Source: Orientallactaga sibirica (lineage: Eukaryota; Chordata; Mammalia; Rodentia; Dipodidae). Taken from it: a stretch of DNA of 64,000 nt. The position numbers and the translations under genes were made by a program. How positions within the stretch are numbered: position 1 is the stretch's first letter; each line of letters starts with the position of its first letter. Shown piece by piece: positions 20,330 through 31,012 of the stretch. The notes beneath the pieces were generated by a model. The model was not told the origin of the DNA. It worked only from the letters and a program-made list of their open reading frames with translations, and did no database searches. Location of the stretch: the NCBI GenBank assembly GCA_036365145.1, contig JAEOAD010000045.1, positions 18,517,501 to 18,581,500 of the forward strand, in the 5' to 3' direction.

Positions 20330-21070
20330 TGTTCTGAAATACATGTAACATAAAATTTATCATTTCATCATCTTGCTTTCTTTAAAAATATTTTATTTAT
20401 TTACTAGAGAGAGAGAGAATGGGGATACCAGGGCCTCCTCTACTGCAAACGAATTCCAGATGCATGCACTACCTTGTGCATCTGGCTTACGTGGGTTCTG
20501 GGGAGTTGAACCTAGGTCCATAGGCTTTGCAGGCAAGCACCTTAACCGCTAAACCAGCTCTCCAGCCCTCATCATTTTTTTTCAGGCAGGGTCTTGCTTT
20601 GTAGCCCAAGCTGGTCTCAAATTCCCTGCCTCAGTATCCTAGGTGTGGGAACTATTGGCATATATCACCAAAGCCCTACTTGTTTTCAGCACTTTAAAGT
20701 GTGCGGTTCAGTGGCACTGTGCACATTCCTGTTGCTGTACAACCGTCAGCACCACCCATCCCCAGAACTTCTTCATCTCTCCAACGTCACTTCTGTGTGC
20801 ATTAAACACCACCTCCCCAATCCACCCTTCTTCAGACCCAGGCAGCCACCATTTCTGCCTGTGTTTGACCTGGGTAGGGACCTCATGTCCATGGGATCAT
20901 ACAGTATGTGTCTTCACGTGCCCGGCTCATTTCACTTAGCCCTTGTTTTCAGGGTTCCTCTATGTCATGTCTGAAGTTTCATCCATCCATGGGCCCCTGG
21001 TTTGCTCCCACCCTTGAGGGATTATGGACAATGCTGCTATGAACTTGGGGGTACAAATAGAATCTTTTTT
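20330..21070 (-). mobile_element. Old L1 (L1M-type), antisense
   Basis: 'acataaaatttatcatttca', 'aaagtgtgcggttcagtggc', 'gggatcatacagtatgtgtc', 'aatgctgctatgaacttggg'. Interrupted by a Dip SINE (20385-20570) and a B1-like relic (about 20580-20675). Confidence 0.75.
20385..20570 (-). mobile_element. Dip-type SINE in L1
   Basis: 'atattttatttatttactag' tail, head 'taaaccagctctccagccct'. 'catcat' L1 text on each side. Confidence 0.9.
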
Positions 21071-21074
21071 TGTT

Positions 21075-21218
21075 TTGTTTTTTATTTTTTGAGGTAGGGT
21101 CTCACTCTGGTGAAATTAACTATGTAGTCTCAGGAGGTCTCGAACTCATGGTGATCCTCCTACCTCTGCTTCCCAAGTGCTGGGATTAAAGGCGTGTATG
21201 CCACCACACCCAGCTACA
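21075..21218 (-). mobile_element. B1 SINE
   Basis: 'ttttgaggtagggtctcact' to 'atgccaccacacccagct', with an internal deletion after 'cactctggtgaaattaacta'. Confidence 0.9.
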
Positions 21219-21219
21219 A

Positions 21220-21698
21220 ATAGAGTCCTTATATCGTATAAATCTTTTAACTTCAGTTCCTGTCTTTCTGACACCATGACGTTGTCATAGCGCTTCTTAG
21301 TCACCAAACCAACATCTTGGAGACTAGCAAATACTGCAGGAGTCAGTCAGACCCCTAACATCAGGCCAGCTTCTTTGAGGACCCTGCTTCCTAGAAGCTT
21401 GGGGTCTTGGAAGCTCTTGGCTATCTCTATACAGCTGTGTTTGTGATAGTTCATCCCATTGTCTAATTGTTCCCAGCCGAATTCCTGCTCTAATATAAGC
21501 TAGCCCATCACCGCTAGAGGAAGATGTATTGATATAAGCTTGATTTGCACTTACCTTAGTGTACATGAAGTTGAGCATTTTTTTTTTCTGATAGTCAAAC
21601 GGTATCTCTCTATATTTTTGAAAGCCTTTTTCATTTTTCTACTGAGATTTTCTGCTCATAGGTTGACCAGTTCCTGAGTATGCAGGAACTTTTCAAAA
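21220..21698. other. Unassigned, possibly old L1
   Basis: No gene. The segment 21560-21690 could be further antisense L1. Confidence 0.25.
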
Positions 21699-21699
21699 T

Positions 21700-21936
21700 T
21701 ATTTATTTAAATATTTGACAGAGAAAGAGAGGAGGGGAATGGGAGCCAGGGCATCCTGCAGCTGTGAATGACCTCCATACACATCTGCCACTTTGTACAT
21801 CTGGCGTTTCATGGGTAGTGGGAAGTTGAAACTGGGCTATCAAGCTTTGCAAGCAAGTACCTTTCACCACTGAGACCTGGGCTGCCAGGCTTTGCAAGCA
21901 AGTATCTTTCACTGCTGAGCCATCTCTCCAGCCCAT
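21700..21936 (-). mobile_element. Dip-type SINE with internal duplication
   Basis: Diverged Dip copy. The segment 'gggctatcaagctttgcaag' ... 'ctgagacc' is repeated as 'gggctgccaggctttgcaag' ... 'ctgagcc', a roughly 45-bp tandem duplication of the tRNA-like region. Confidence 0.85.
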
Positions 21937-21949
21937 CCAAGAACTTATT

Positions 21950-22024
21950 TTGTCTTAGGGAATGAATCCAGGGCCTTGTGCAGGCTAGACAAGCCCTCTG
22001 CCACTGAGCTACATCCCTAGCCCC
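21950..22024 (-). mobile_element. ID SINE
   Basis: 'ttgtgcaggctagacaagcc' and 'tgccactgagctacatccct' are the reverse ID head. Confidence 0.8.
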
Positions 22025-22079
22025 ATATCCAGGAATGTGAACTTCTTGAATTTGATCTGAAAAAGAACTTCTTAGAGCT

Positions 22080-22165
22080 ACTTCTAACTCACCACATACC
22101 CTTAGGCAAGTAGCATTCACCCTGACTCAGTTTCTTCACCTGTGAGATGGGGAAGAGTACTGGGC
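22080..22165 (+). mobile_element. MIR SINE fragment
   Basis: 'cccttaggcaagtagcattc' and 'ctcagtttcttcacctgtga' plus 'gatgggga' are the MIR core. Confidence 0.75.
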
Positions 22166-22384
22166 TTCACTACATGCTCTTAAAACTTCCTTTGTTTTGG
22201 ATCTATAATTCATAGCTCAGTTATTATTGGGGTAACAATTTCTGTTTGACATTCTACCTCCACACTGCAGTATGGATATTTGGCACACCCTGCTTCTGGC
22301 TCCCCAGAGGCTTCACAAACCCTCATCATTATGACAGAAGGTCAGAGCCGTGAGCTTGGAGCAAGTATGCACTTAAAATTTTTT

Positions 22385-22631
22385 TTTATTATTTTATTTA
22401 TTTTTGGAGAGAGAGACAGACAGAGAGAGGGAGAGGGAGACAGAGAATGGGCGCGCCAGCAGTCTCTCAGCTGCTGTGAATGAAATCCAGATTCGTGCGC
22501 CCCCTTGTGGGCAAGTGTGGCATGGCGCCCTTGCATCACTGTATCTGGCTAAACGTGGGACCTGGAGATTGGAACCGGGTTCTTAGGCTTAGGAGGCAGG
22601 CGCCTTAACCGCTAAGCCATCTCTCCAGCCC
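22385..22631 (-). mobile_element. Dip-type SINE, long form, with TSD
   Basis: Subfamily B core ('cccccttgtgggcaagtgtg', 'ggcgcccttgcatcactgta'). TSD 'aagtatgcactt' at 22363-22374 and 22632-22643. Confidence 0.95.
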
Positions 22632-22643
22632 AAGTATGCACTT

Positions 22644-23200
22644 TTATACTGAACAACACAGCAATACAACACACAGCCAAAGTCTCTAAACGTCATTCAT
22701 TTATGTGACACCCATGTGAGTTTTGCTATGTCAGTTGGCCACATACACTATTTTTCACTTGTGGGTTTTTAGCAAATGAACCCACTTGCTTTTAATTTAA
22801 ACATGTTCTTTTCCCTCATCCTGAATAATAATACGAATGAGATCACAGGCTTGCTGTGATAGAACTTTTTCCTGCTATAGATGAACACAATGATTATAAT
22901 TTGCAATGGTTCTTGCATGCTCTGCCATCCTTCATAAGCAGCCTTCAGGCAAGGACCCCTTGCTGGGTGGCAAGAGCATGCCTCAGGAGCTGGGCAGCTT
23001 GGCCCATGCGTGATTCACATGTTACTGGGATTTTGCAGGCAGATCACAGGCCCAGAAGCCACGGGCTTTGTGGATGTAGGATGCGCGCATCCTTTGATGA
23101 CAAGTGGCTTGAGATCGTCCCCAGAGAAAAGGCAACGGGCTGCAGTTCCCACCTGAGGGCTCCAGGAATTATTCCCGTTCAGAAGGGGCACTCTTCAACA
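22644..23200. other. Unassigned single-copy-like sequence
   Basis: AT-rich from 22680 to 22930, possible conserved noncoding block (see findings). The 176-codon open frame over 22856-23386 has no recognisable domain and runs into low complexity. Confidence 0.3.
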
Positions 23201-23202
23201 GT

Positions 23203-23320
23203 CTTCTTCCTCCTCTTCCATCTCCTTCTCATTCCCTTTCTCTTCCTTCCTCCTTTTCTTCTTTTCCTCTTCCTCTTCCCTCCTCTACCTCTTCTTCTTC
23301 CGCCTCTCCCCTCCTTCTCT
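23203..23320. repeat. CT-rich polypyrimidine tract
   Basis: About 118 nt of TTCC, CTT and CCT text with only scattered purines. Low-complexity DNA. Confidence 0.9.
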
Positions 23321-23475
23321 GTCAGTCATTGCTTTCAGCCGAGAGCCATCGCCAAACTCAGAGATGCATGGGATGCCTTTAAGTAAATTACTAAGACCAA
23401 AATGAAACACACTTACTTAAAAGGGACTCTGAGTTTTTTTTTTTTTTTAAAGAGGAAGTGCCTTAAAGCTGTTTT

Positions 23476-23477
<2 letters not shown>

Positions 23478-23509
<32 letters not shown>
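23478..23509. repeat. Poly(A) run
   Basis: About 32 A residues with no clear SINE attached upstream; possibly the tail of an unrecognised retroposon. Confidence 0.85.
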
Positions 23510-23511
<2 letters not shown>

Positions 23512-24060
23512 AGACCAGTATATCATTGGGTCCTTTAACTGTGGCACATGAATGGAGATCATTCTGATTTTTGACAGGGCCACTACAACTCATAGATGTA
23601 AATAGCTAGATAATAACTAACTTGCTACATCTCATCTGTTTGGGGACAGACCCAACCCTTCAGCAGATATTAATAAAGACCCATGAGCATGAGTTCTATG
23701 CAGGGCACAGGGCTACCAGTGATGAACCCAACCATGACTGGGCTTCTTAGAGGCTGGTGGACAAACTGGGCTCGTCTGCCTGGGAGCTTCCAGGAAACAC
23801 TTGCTGTGCCCCAGGAGCTTAGCTCCTGTGCTGTGCTTTATAGAGCCTTTTCTCTCTACAGCATTCTGTCCACTATCGCTCGCTGCTACTCACATTCCAT
23901 CCATGGTCTGATGATGACTGACAGGTAGACCCTTACCACAGGGAGCCTTTAACAACACGAATATGAAACATGAGCTCTGTGGGAGGATATCTCTTTCTCT
24001 CTCTTTCCTTTCTCCTCTCTCCCTCTCTTCCTCCTTTTTTTCTTTTTCCTCCCCCCCCCC
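23510..24060. other. Unassigned sequence
   Basis: No gene recognised. Ends in a CT-rich tract (23991-24060) with a C11-type run at about 24049. Confidence 0.3.
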
Positions 24061-24165
24061 TTTTTGAGATAAAGTCTTACTATATAGCCTTGAACTCCTG
24101 ATCATTTGGCTTCCGTCTGTCCCATGCTGGGATTACTGGCATGTAGCATCTCACCCATTGCACCA
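24061..24165 (-). mobile_element. B1 SINE, old
   Basis: 'tttttgagataaagtcttac' to 'gggattactggcatgtagca'. Confidence 0.7.
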
Positions 24166-24311
24166 TCTCTCTAAGTGGATGTGAGAAGCCAGAGTTAGGA
24201 TTGCCGTGTCAGCCCCACAGTGAGAGCCAGCTCTTTTCTCAGATGTACATGGCTACCTACCTCTTCCTTTGTAGTCAGGGGTTGTGTCCTCCCATGGGTG
24301 ATTTCAAACTG

Positions 24312-24476
24312 TAGTCACATGTCACTTAACACTGGAGACACATTCTGAGAAAGGCATTGTGTGATCAGTAACCCTACCACACATCTAGCTATGTGGCATC
24401 TATATGGTATAGCCTGTTGCTCTGTGGGCCATGATGTACAAACACCATCACTCTTTTTATTATTATTATTTGAGAT

Positions 24477-24517
<41 letters not shown>

Positions 24518-25112
24518 ATAAATTGGCACACTAGGGCCTCAGCCACAGCAATCAAATGCCTGATGCTTGCGCCACCTAGTGGGCATGTGAGACCTTGTGC
24601 TTGCCTTACCTTTGTGCATCTGGCTTGTGTGGGATCTGGAGAATCAAACATGGGTCCTTAGGCTTCGCAGGCAAGCGCCTTAACAGCTAAGCCATCTCTC
24701 TAGCCCCAAAGACCACCACTCTTACAACATAGAGCAAACGATGCCATCAAGAGATGCTGTGTCCCAGGATGGATGAGTCCACTCCATGTAGCTTACGCTT
24801 TCCAGTGAAGATTTTAATATGTGGAAGTACACTCTAAAGTAATGATGAAACGCATCATATTGCAAATGCATAAGCCAGCCACATCCGGTTATCATCCTTA
24901 TCAAGTGTTATGTACGCTCCATGATTGCATGTGCTAGACTTTTATAGAGCTGGCAGCGCAGTACATTTGTCAACACCAGCGTCACCACAAACGCAGAAGG
25001 AACATGTTCTGCTGTACACATGATGACACTGACCGTACCATTGAGTGACAGAAATTTTTCAGCTCCATTATGATCTTGTGTCCACTGCTGACCAAAACAT
25101 CCTCACATGGTT
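24312..25112. mobile_element. Fossil DNA transposon, non-autonomous remnant
   Basis: Left end 'gtcacatgtcacttaacact' with 'cacattctgagaaaggcatt', then 'atggtatagcctgttgctct'. Right part: 'cttatcaagtgttatgtacg', 'ctggcagcgcagtacatttg', 'acaccagcgtcaccacaaac', ending 'gaccaaaacatcctcacatg'. Both ends and the order match a DNA-transposon repeat I remember from the human genome. I cannot name the family with certainty (Tigger-like or hAT-like). A Dip SINE interrupts it. Transposase not preserved. Confidence 0.65.
24455..24707 (-). mobile_element. Dip-type SINE, subfamily C, with TSD
   Basis: Core 'gccacctagtgggcatgtga' and 'cttgtgcttgccttaccttt' marks a third subfamily. 'accatcactctt' before and 'accaccactctt' after is the TSD within the DNA transposon. 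Confidence 0.93.
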
Positions 25113-25850
25113 CCTAAATGCCCAGGTCAGGACAAGGCTGCTATCTCCATCCTCTACGCTAGATGGCTGCACTTGGATGGAGGGTTGTGATCCCCAGGGT
25201 TCAGACAGTGCCACTACCATCACGAGCACTGATGAAGAAGAACAAACTGGCCAACGACAGCTTGCAACCTCTGAAGAGCTCAGAGGCCACTGGTATTTTT
25301 CCTGGAGGAAAAAGGAAGGGGGCGCTGGAGTGAACAGGAGAACCTGGCGTTCCTCGTTCCTCCACTCCGGCCCAGAACCCACCCCCGCCCCCAGCCTTGG
25401 TTGGATGTGTGATCTCCAAATGCAAAGTCCCACGTCCATCAGCAACTCCCTCTGACAGCTTCTGAAGCCAGGCTTTGCAGTCTGGATGTGGAATTCTGCA
25501 GCAAGTGACTCATGTTGATTGTGGAGGCTGGGACAGGAAAGACACCCACAGAGCAAGGAGAGCAGTTCGGTTGGCGCGGGGGTGGGCGGGCAGGAGATAA
25601 ACACGCTGATTAAAACTTCAACGTGAGTGAGCTCATTCGCTGAGCTACCAGCCAATGTCCCCCAGTGAATCAGGGAAGAGCTGATTACTCACCCTAGACA
25701 GGACTGTCCAGAGGGCCCAACGAGGAGAAGCGCCAGAGGCAAGGCTCTTCTGACTCTGGCCACAAAGATGGTGGTGTGTTTGAGAAAAACTCTTTCCAGC
25801 CCCTTTGGCTGAGGCCTGGTGAAGTGTTCTCCCATATGCTGGTTGGTAGG
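25113..25850. other. Unassigned sequence
   Basis: Single-copy-like, GC-moderate. Overlapping open frames on both strands (up to 195 codons, 25068-25655 minus) lack any recognisable domain. Confidence 0.3.
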
Positions 25851-25857
25851 ATGGGCA

Positions 25858-25860
<3 letters not shown>

Positions 25861-25897
<37 letters not shown>

Positions 25898-26046
25898 GTT
25901 TTCCGAGGTAGGGTCTCACTCCAGCTCAAGCTGACCTGGAACCCACTATGTAGTCCCAGGGTGGCCTTGAACTCACGGCAATCCTCCTGCCTCTGCCTCT
26001 GCCTCCTGAGTGCTGGGATTAAAGGCATGCACCACCACACCGGGTG
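25861..26046 (-). mobile_element. B1 SINE
   Basis: T36 then 'ttccgaggtagggtctcact' to 'atgcaccaccacaccgggt'. Flanks 'gggcatagctt' and 'gggcttagctt' look like a diverged TSD. Confidence 0.93.
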
Positions 26047-26755
26047 GGCTTAGCTTCTTTATGGACAAGGTCTGAGATGGAGCTGACCCTGGCTAAAGAA
26101 ACGTTGAAGTGTTTGTGTCAGGAGGCAGCTATGCGGCTAATGGAAGTGGAAGGATATTGGCTTCCCCAAACTCAGGATAGGGCTACCGTGGACCAGGGAG
26201 TGAATGGGAAACAGGATGAAGCCAGAACAGCCTTGTCAGTGGGTCTTGTGGCTACCTCAATGGCAGAACTGAGAAAGATGTGTCAGGCCCCTGTGCCTAT
26301 GGCCCCGGAAACATCTAACCTACAGTTAATGGTGGTAGGTTGTCCATGGGAAGACAGGCACCAGTCTCGTGTATTTTCTTTTTATTGTCTCCTTTTCTCT
26401 TAGGACACGTGAGTTGGAGCATGCCAGCCCTCAGCCTCACCTGCCTCACAAGCTGCACTGGGGAGAAACACAGGTGGCAAAAAGACTGCACTCCGTGCAA
26501 GGTGGCCCACCATGCCCAGTGTCCTGGAGTCTCCTTAGTGGCTGCAGAAGATGCCTGAGGCTTGTCTGCCCGGTGTCTGGCCACCCCCTCTCAGGGAACA
26601 GGGCTTGTGCCCCAGGCAGAGTGACTGGCCTGCCGAGGGCTACCTGTTCAATCCCCACCAAGACACTCAACATCCACTTCCTTCTTGAGTTGACCCCAAA
26701 GGGAGGGGAATGTCCTCAGAGGAGGCTCTACCCTGAGTTCAAGACTAAAGCCAGG
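26047..26755. other. Unassigned sequence
   Basis: No recognised repeat; short open frames without domains. Confidence 0.3.
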
Positions 26756-26945
26756 GGCTGGGGAGATGGTTCCATCAGTAAAGTACTTGCCACATGAATG
26801 CTAGGCATGGTGGTGCACATCTGTAATCTATATGCTGGGGAGGTGGAGACATGGGATCCCCAAAGCTTACTGGCTAGCTAGTCTAGCTAAATCAGCAAGC
26901 TCCCAGTTCACTGAGAGATCCTATCTCAAAAAAGTAAGGTGTAAG

Positions 26946-27157
26946 GGCTGAAGAGATAGCTCAATGGTTACAGGTACTTGCTTACAAACCCTGATAGCAC
27001 AGGTTTGATTCCCCAGTAACCATGTAAAGCCAGATGTTTAAAGTGATGCATGTATCTGGAGTTCATTCACAGTGGCAGGAGGCCCTGGCATGCCCATACT
27101 CTCCCTCCTTTCCTCCCTCCCCCTCTCTCTCTTTCTCTGCCTCTTCATCTCTCTTTT
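26946..27157 (+). mobile_element. Dip-type SINE inside B4
   Basis: 'agggctgaagagatagctca' head, 'gtgatgcatgtatctggagt' core, CT-rich tail. Its tail was itself a target for a further SINE. Confidence 0.88.
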
Positions 27158-27159
27158 TA

Positions 27160-27372
27160 AAAGGTTATTTATATTTTTTTATATGAGAGAGGATGGAGGG
27201 AGAATTGGTGTGCCAGGGCCTCCAGCCACTGAACTTGAACTCCAGACTCATGTGCCAGCCTGTGTGTATGTGCCACCTTGTGTGTCTGGCTTATGTGGGA
27301 TCTGGGGAATCAAACATGGATCCTTAGGCTTCATAGGCAAGCTCTTAACTACTAAACAATCTCTCCAGCCCT
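27160..27372 (-). mobile_element. Dip-type SINE nested in the Dip/B4 stack
   Basis: 'aggttatttatatttttttatatgagagag' region tail, core with extra 'gcctgtgtgtatgtgccacc', head 'acaatctctccagccctctc'. The host Dip tail 'ctctctttcttaaataaaaa' resumes after it. Confidence 0.85.
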
Positions 27373-27545
27373 CTCTCTTTCTTAAATAAAAAATTTTAAA
27401 TAGTTAAAAAAAATAAGGTGGAGAGTGGTTGAAGAGACACCCTGTGTGAACTTCTGGCATGTACACACACATGTACCTGCACACACATGTGCACTCATAT
27501 ACATATGAACACATATGCACACACATACACATGCAAAAATAAGTG

Positions 27546-27916
27546 GATAGATAAATAAATAGAGATTAAAGGCAGTTCAACACAAGGCAGACCTCAAAGA
27601 GAGATAAAGCGTAAGCTGGGTCCTCGGGTTAGTTACCTTTATCCTCGCTAAATACCTGAGAAAAAAACAACTTCAGGGTAAAGGATTTTTTTTTTTTTTT
27701 TTTTGCTCATGTTTAAGAAGGTGCAGCCCATCATACAGAGAAGGCATCATGGTGTTGATGACAATGGTAGCTTGCAGCTGGGACTCCTCTCCTCTGGGGA
27801 GACCAGAGCAGTCTTTTTCTTTTTTATTCAGTTGGGGAACCCCAGGCCATGGGAGGTGGCACCAATATTCAGGGCAATTCTTCCCTTCTCAGTTAAACCT
27901 CTGAAAACTCCTCCAA

Positions 27917-27959
<43 letters not shown>

Positions 27960-28100
27960 GTGTGTGACATATTTGATTCCAAATCTGCTCAAATTGACAG
28001 TGCAGAGTGACCGCGGAAGTCCTAAGGACCCCATTTGATCCTAGAGCCGGCTGTTCCTGAAGGTCACCCTGAAGGACATCCACCACATGAGCCCATGCAT
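27546..28100. other. Unassigned sequence
   Basis: No gene. Contains a T-run near 27690 and a CA repeat. Confidence 0.3.
27919..27957. repeat. (CA)n microsatellite
   Basis: About 19 CA units. Confidence 0.96.
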
Positions 28101-28104
28101 TTCC

Positions 28105-28147
28105 CTTTTTAAATAATTTTTTAAATTATTTATTTGTTTATTTGCAA

Positions 28148-28186
<39 letters not shown>

Positions 28187-28302
28187 CAGAGAGGACGGGC
28201 ACGTTAGGGCCTCTGGCCACTGCAAATGAAGTCCAGACGCATGTACCACTTTGTGCATCTGGTTCTTAGTGCCTTAACCACTGTACCATCTCTCCAGTCC
28301 CC
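28105..28302 (-). mobile_element. Dip-type SINE with head deletion
   Basis: 'attatttatttgtttatttg' tail, GA run, core 'catgtaccactttgtgcatc', then a gap straight to 'ttagtgccttaaccactgta': the middle of the tRNA-like part is missing. Confidence 0.88.
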
Positions 28303-28405
28303 ATTTCCTTTTTTGTGGTTGAGTTTTCAATGACCTGGCCAATAAATACTAGTGTGTGGAATAAGTAACGGAAAGATTCTCTCAGTGCTTCCAAAAGCTC
28401 GAGTC

Positions 28406-28735
28406 AGAGGGTAGGCAGATGGCTCTGTGGATAAAGTGCTTGTCACACAAACATGACGGCTGAAGTTTGGGACCCCAGCACACATGTAAATACCAAGCAG
28501 CCCACCTATAACCCCGGTGCTCAGGAGTCCGAGACAGGAGCTCCCTGGGGCAAACTAGCAGGTTAGACTAGCTCAATAAATAGCCAACTCTAGGCTCAAG
28601 TAAATGACCCTGCCTCAGTACATAGAGTGATGGGGGAAGATACCCGATGTCAGCCTCTGGCACCCACACACATGTGTTCCCACAAACATACATGCACGCA
28701 TACCATACACACATACAAATGCAAAAAAAGGTTTA
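28406..28735 (+). mobile_element. B4 SINE
   Basis: 'gcagatggctctgtggataa' head, 'cggtgctcaggagtccgaga' middle, CA/CATA-rich tail. Confidence 0.75.
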
Positions 28736-28748
28736 AAGAAAGAGGCTC

Positions 28749-28980
28749 AGGGGCTGGCGAGATGGCTTAGCAGTTAAGGTGGACGCCTGCGAAGCCTAAG
28801 GACCCTGGTTCAATTCTCCAGTTCCCACGTAAGAAAGATGCACATGGTGGCACATGTGTCTGGAGTTTGTTTGCAGTGGCTAGAGGCCCTGGCGTGCCCA
28901 TCCTCGCTCTCTCTCGCTCTCTCTCCCTCTCTCTGTTTCTAAAAATAAATTAAAAAGTTTTAAATCTTTTTGAAAAATTA
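28749..28980 (+). mobile_element. Dip-type SINE with TSD
   Basis: 'aagaggctca' at about 28740-28749 and again at about 28985-28994. Head 'ggggctggcgagatggctta'. Confidence 0.93.
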
Positions 28981-29492
28981 AAAAAGAGGCTCAAATAAGA
29001 GACAGTGATATCTGGGTGGGTGAGTGGGTGTATGCACATGTGTGTATGCATGCAAAACAAAAATTTCCAACCTTAACTCTGTTCAGCTGTGTTAAAATAA
29101 CCTGGGGAAAGTGATTTTTATCTTGCTTAAACCAAGAAGCCACATCTCAGGAGAAGTCCATGCTCACAGGGGCAGGATTTGCAGGCACCAAAGATGTGAA
29201 GTTTGGGTGGCACAGCCGAATCAGCCGTGCCAGCTGTGCACCTCCACATGAGGGCCTCCCTCTAGAGTCTTGTATTTCTATTAATAAGGAACCTGGTTCT
29301 TTCCACCAGAATGTAACTCTGTATTTTAAATGCAGCTTGACTCAGCTTCCAAAACCAGGAGACAATACTATAAATACCTTATATTTGGGCAGCTTTGTGA
29401 CTGCAGACCTGTACATGCCTTCCCCTCCCCTCTTCCTGAGTTCTGCCAGCCTCCCCAGTCCTGAGAGTTGCTCTCCTCTGCTTACAGCCTTC

Positions 29493-29496
<4 letters not shown>

Positions 29497-29538
<42 letters not shown>
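29497..29538. repeat. (CA)n microsatellite
   Basis: About 21 AC units. Confidence 0.96.
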
Positions 29539-29541
<3 letters not shown>

Positions 29542-29890
29542 GTTGAAGCACACACATACACTCTCTCTCCAGGGCACCCTGTCACAACCTGGCTTCTCTC
29601 TGGAGCCCATAGTCCTGCAGTTTCTCTCTTAAGGTCTCTCGGTGCACATGCACAGGGGCCCTCACATGAGCTCCCCTCCCCATCCCACCTCCAGCCTCAG
29701 AGTGCTCAGTAGAGGGGCCCTGGCCCACAGTGGACCCTGAAGGAGCTTGATCAGATCCCAGCATCTCCTTGGACCACACCCCTTCCACACGTGATCCCTG
29801 CGCACACACAGCTCATCCATTCATGCACCACCACACCTCACATCCAGGTGTCTCTCTGCACGCACTGCACCCACCTCCTCCTGTTGCACA

Positions 29891-29926
29891 GCACGCGCGC
29901 GTACACACACACACATGCACACACAC
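29891..29926. repeat. CG/CA alternating tract
   Basis: 36 nt of perfect purine-pyrimidine alternation that includes 'cgcgcgcg' followed by 'tacacacacacacatg'. Strong candidate for left-handed DNA. Confidence 0.9.
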
Positions 29927-30079
29927 CCTGCCCATCCCCACACCGTCCCTTTCACAGTTACCTCCCACATACCCCTCACCTGGGGTTGGAGGAAGTTTTG
30001 TCTTCCATAAAGAGTAGTGTCTTCAGAAACTACCACTGTTGTTTGGCTGAATGGGTATGTGACGCCCATCAAGTAGCCC

Positions 30080-30790
30080 TCTAAACTAAACATTGATGTT
30101 TATGCCCATAGATTAGCATTGCCCTCACCTTCATTGAGAAGCTTCTTCTTCTTCTTCTTCTTCTTTTTTTGGAGAGAGAGAGAGACAGATAGAGAATGGG
30201 CGCACCAGCAGCCTCTCAGCCACTGTGAACGAACCCCAGATGCGTGCGCCCCCTTGTGGGCAAATGCAGCATTGCACCCTTGCATCACTTTGCGTCTGGC
30301 TAAACGTGGAACCTGGAGAAACGAACGGGTGTTCTTAGGCTTAGTGGGCAGGTGCCTTAACCACTAAGCCATCTCTCCAGCCCAGAGAAGCGTCTTTTTA
30401 CAGATGACAGTGACTACTGGGGAGACTCCAAACTCATCAGAGTGCTGAGAAGAAGTGACTGTTAAGTGTTCAGCACTCAGTGAGGCATCTCTATCACGAT
30501 CCTCAGGGCTCAGGAAATATTGCAGAAGAGGGGGTGGATGGGGAGAAAGGATGGAAGAGTCAGAGGATGGAGAAGTGCTTTGGAACATTGTCTTTCGGAC
30601 GTGCATGAAGTGACCAGTGCATCTATGACCTCATAGCAACTGGACTATCGTCACCTGTACGAGATCTTCACAGTGATCATGGATGAAGGAGAAGCGGGGA
30701 GAAAGATTATCAAAGTAGAAGATGGGCTAGTTGAAAAGAAAAAGAGGTTCAGTGGAATGGGAAAGGGGACAAAAGACAGTAATGAGAGGA
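30080..30790 (+). mobile_element. L1 3' UTR fragment
   Basis: 'tgatgtttatgcccatagat', 'cagatgacagtgactactgg', 'gcatgaagtgaccagtgcat', 'gttcagtggaatgggaaagg' match the rodent L1 3' UTR in sense. Split by a Dip SINE. Confidence 0.75.
30143..30383 (-). mobile_element. Dip-type SINE, long form, in L1
   Basis: (TTC)n tail, core 'gcgcccccttgtgggcaaat' and 'gcacccttgcatcactttgc' (subfamily B). L1 text 'gagaagc' on both sides is the TSD. Confidence 0.93.
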
Positions 30791-31012
30791 GAGATTGCTC
30801 AGTGGTTATCAGCTCTTGCTTGCAAAGATTTACAGCCGGGTTCAATTCCCCAATACCCACATGCAGCCAGATGCACAAGGTGGTGCATGTGTCTGGAGTT
30901 TGTTTACAGTGGCTGGAGGCTCTGATACACCCATTCTCTCTCTCTGTCCATCTCTCTTCTCTCTGTCTCTCTCTGCTTGCAAATAAATAAATAAAAATAT
31001 TTTGAAAAAACA
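30790..31012 (+). mobile_element. Dip-type SINE
   Basis: 'gagattgctcagtggttatc' head, 'aaggtggtgcatgtgtctgg' core, 'aaataaataaataaaaatat' tail. Confidence 0.88.

Larger units (their letters stand above)
26757..27545 (+). mobile_element. B4 SINE split by two nested Dip SINEs
   Basis: 5' half 26757-26945 ('ggggctggggagatggttcc' to 'cactgagagatcctatctca') and 3' half 27410-27545 ('aaataaggtggagagtggtt', then a CA/TA-rich tail). 'aaggtg' text is repeated at the break. Confidence 0.85.
28995..30078. other. Unassigned sequence with CA repeats
   Basis: No gene. 29400-30000 is C-rich on the + strand and carries several CA blocks. Confidence 0.3.

Noticed and set aside
22856..23386. 176-residue open frame
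   Set aside because: C-terminal third is the translation of a CT-rich tract; no recognisable domain and no splice or promoter context.
25068..25655. 195-residue minus-strand frame
   Set aside because: Partly lies in the fossil DNA transposon and overlaps frames on the other strand; no recognised family.
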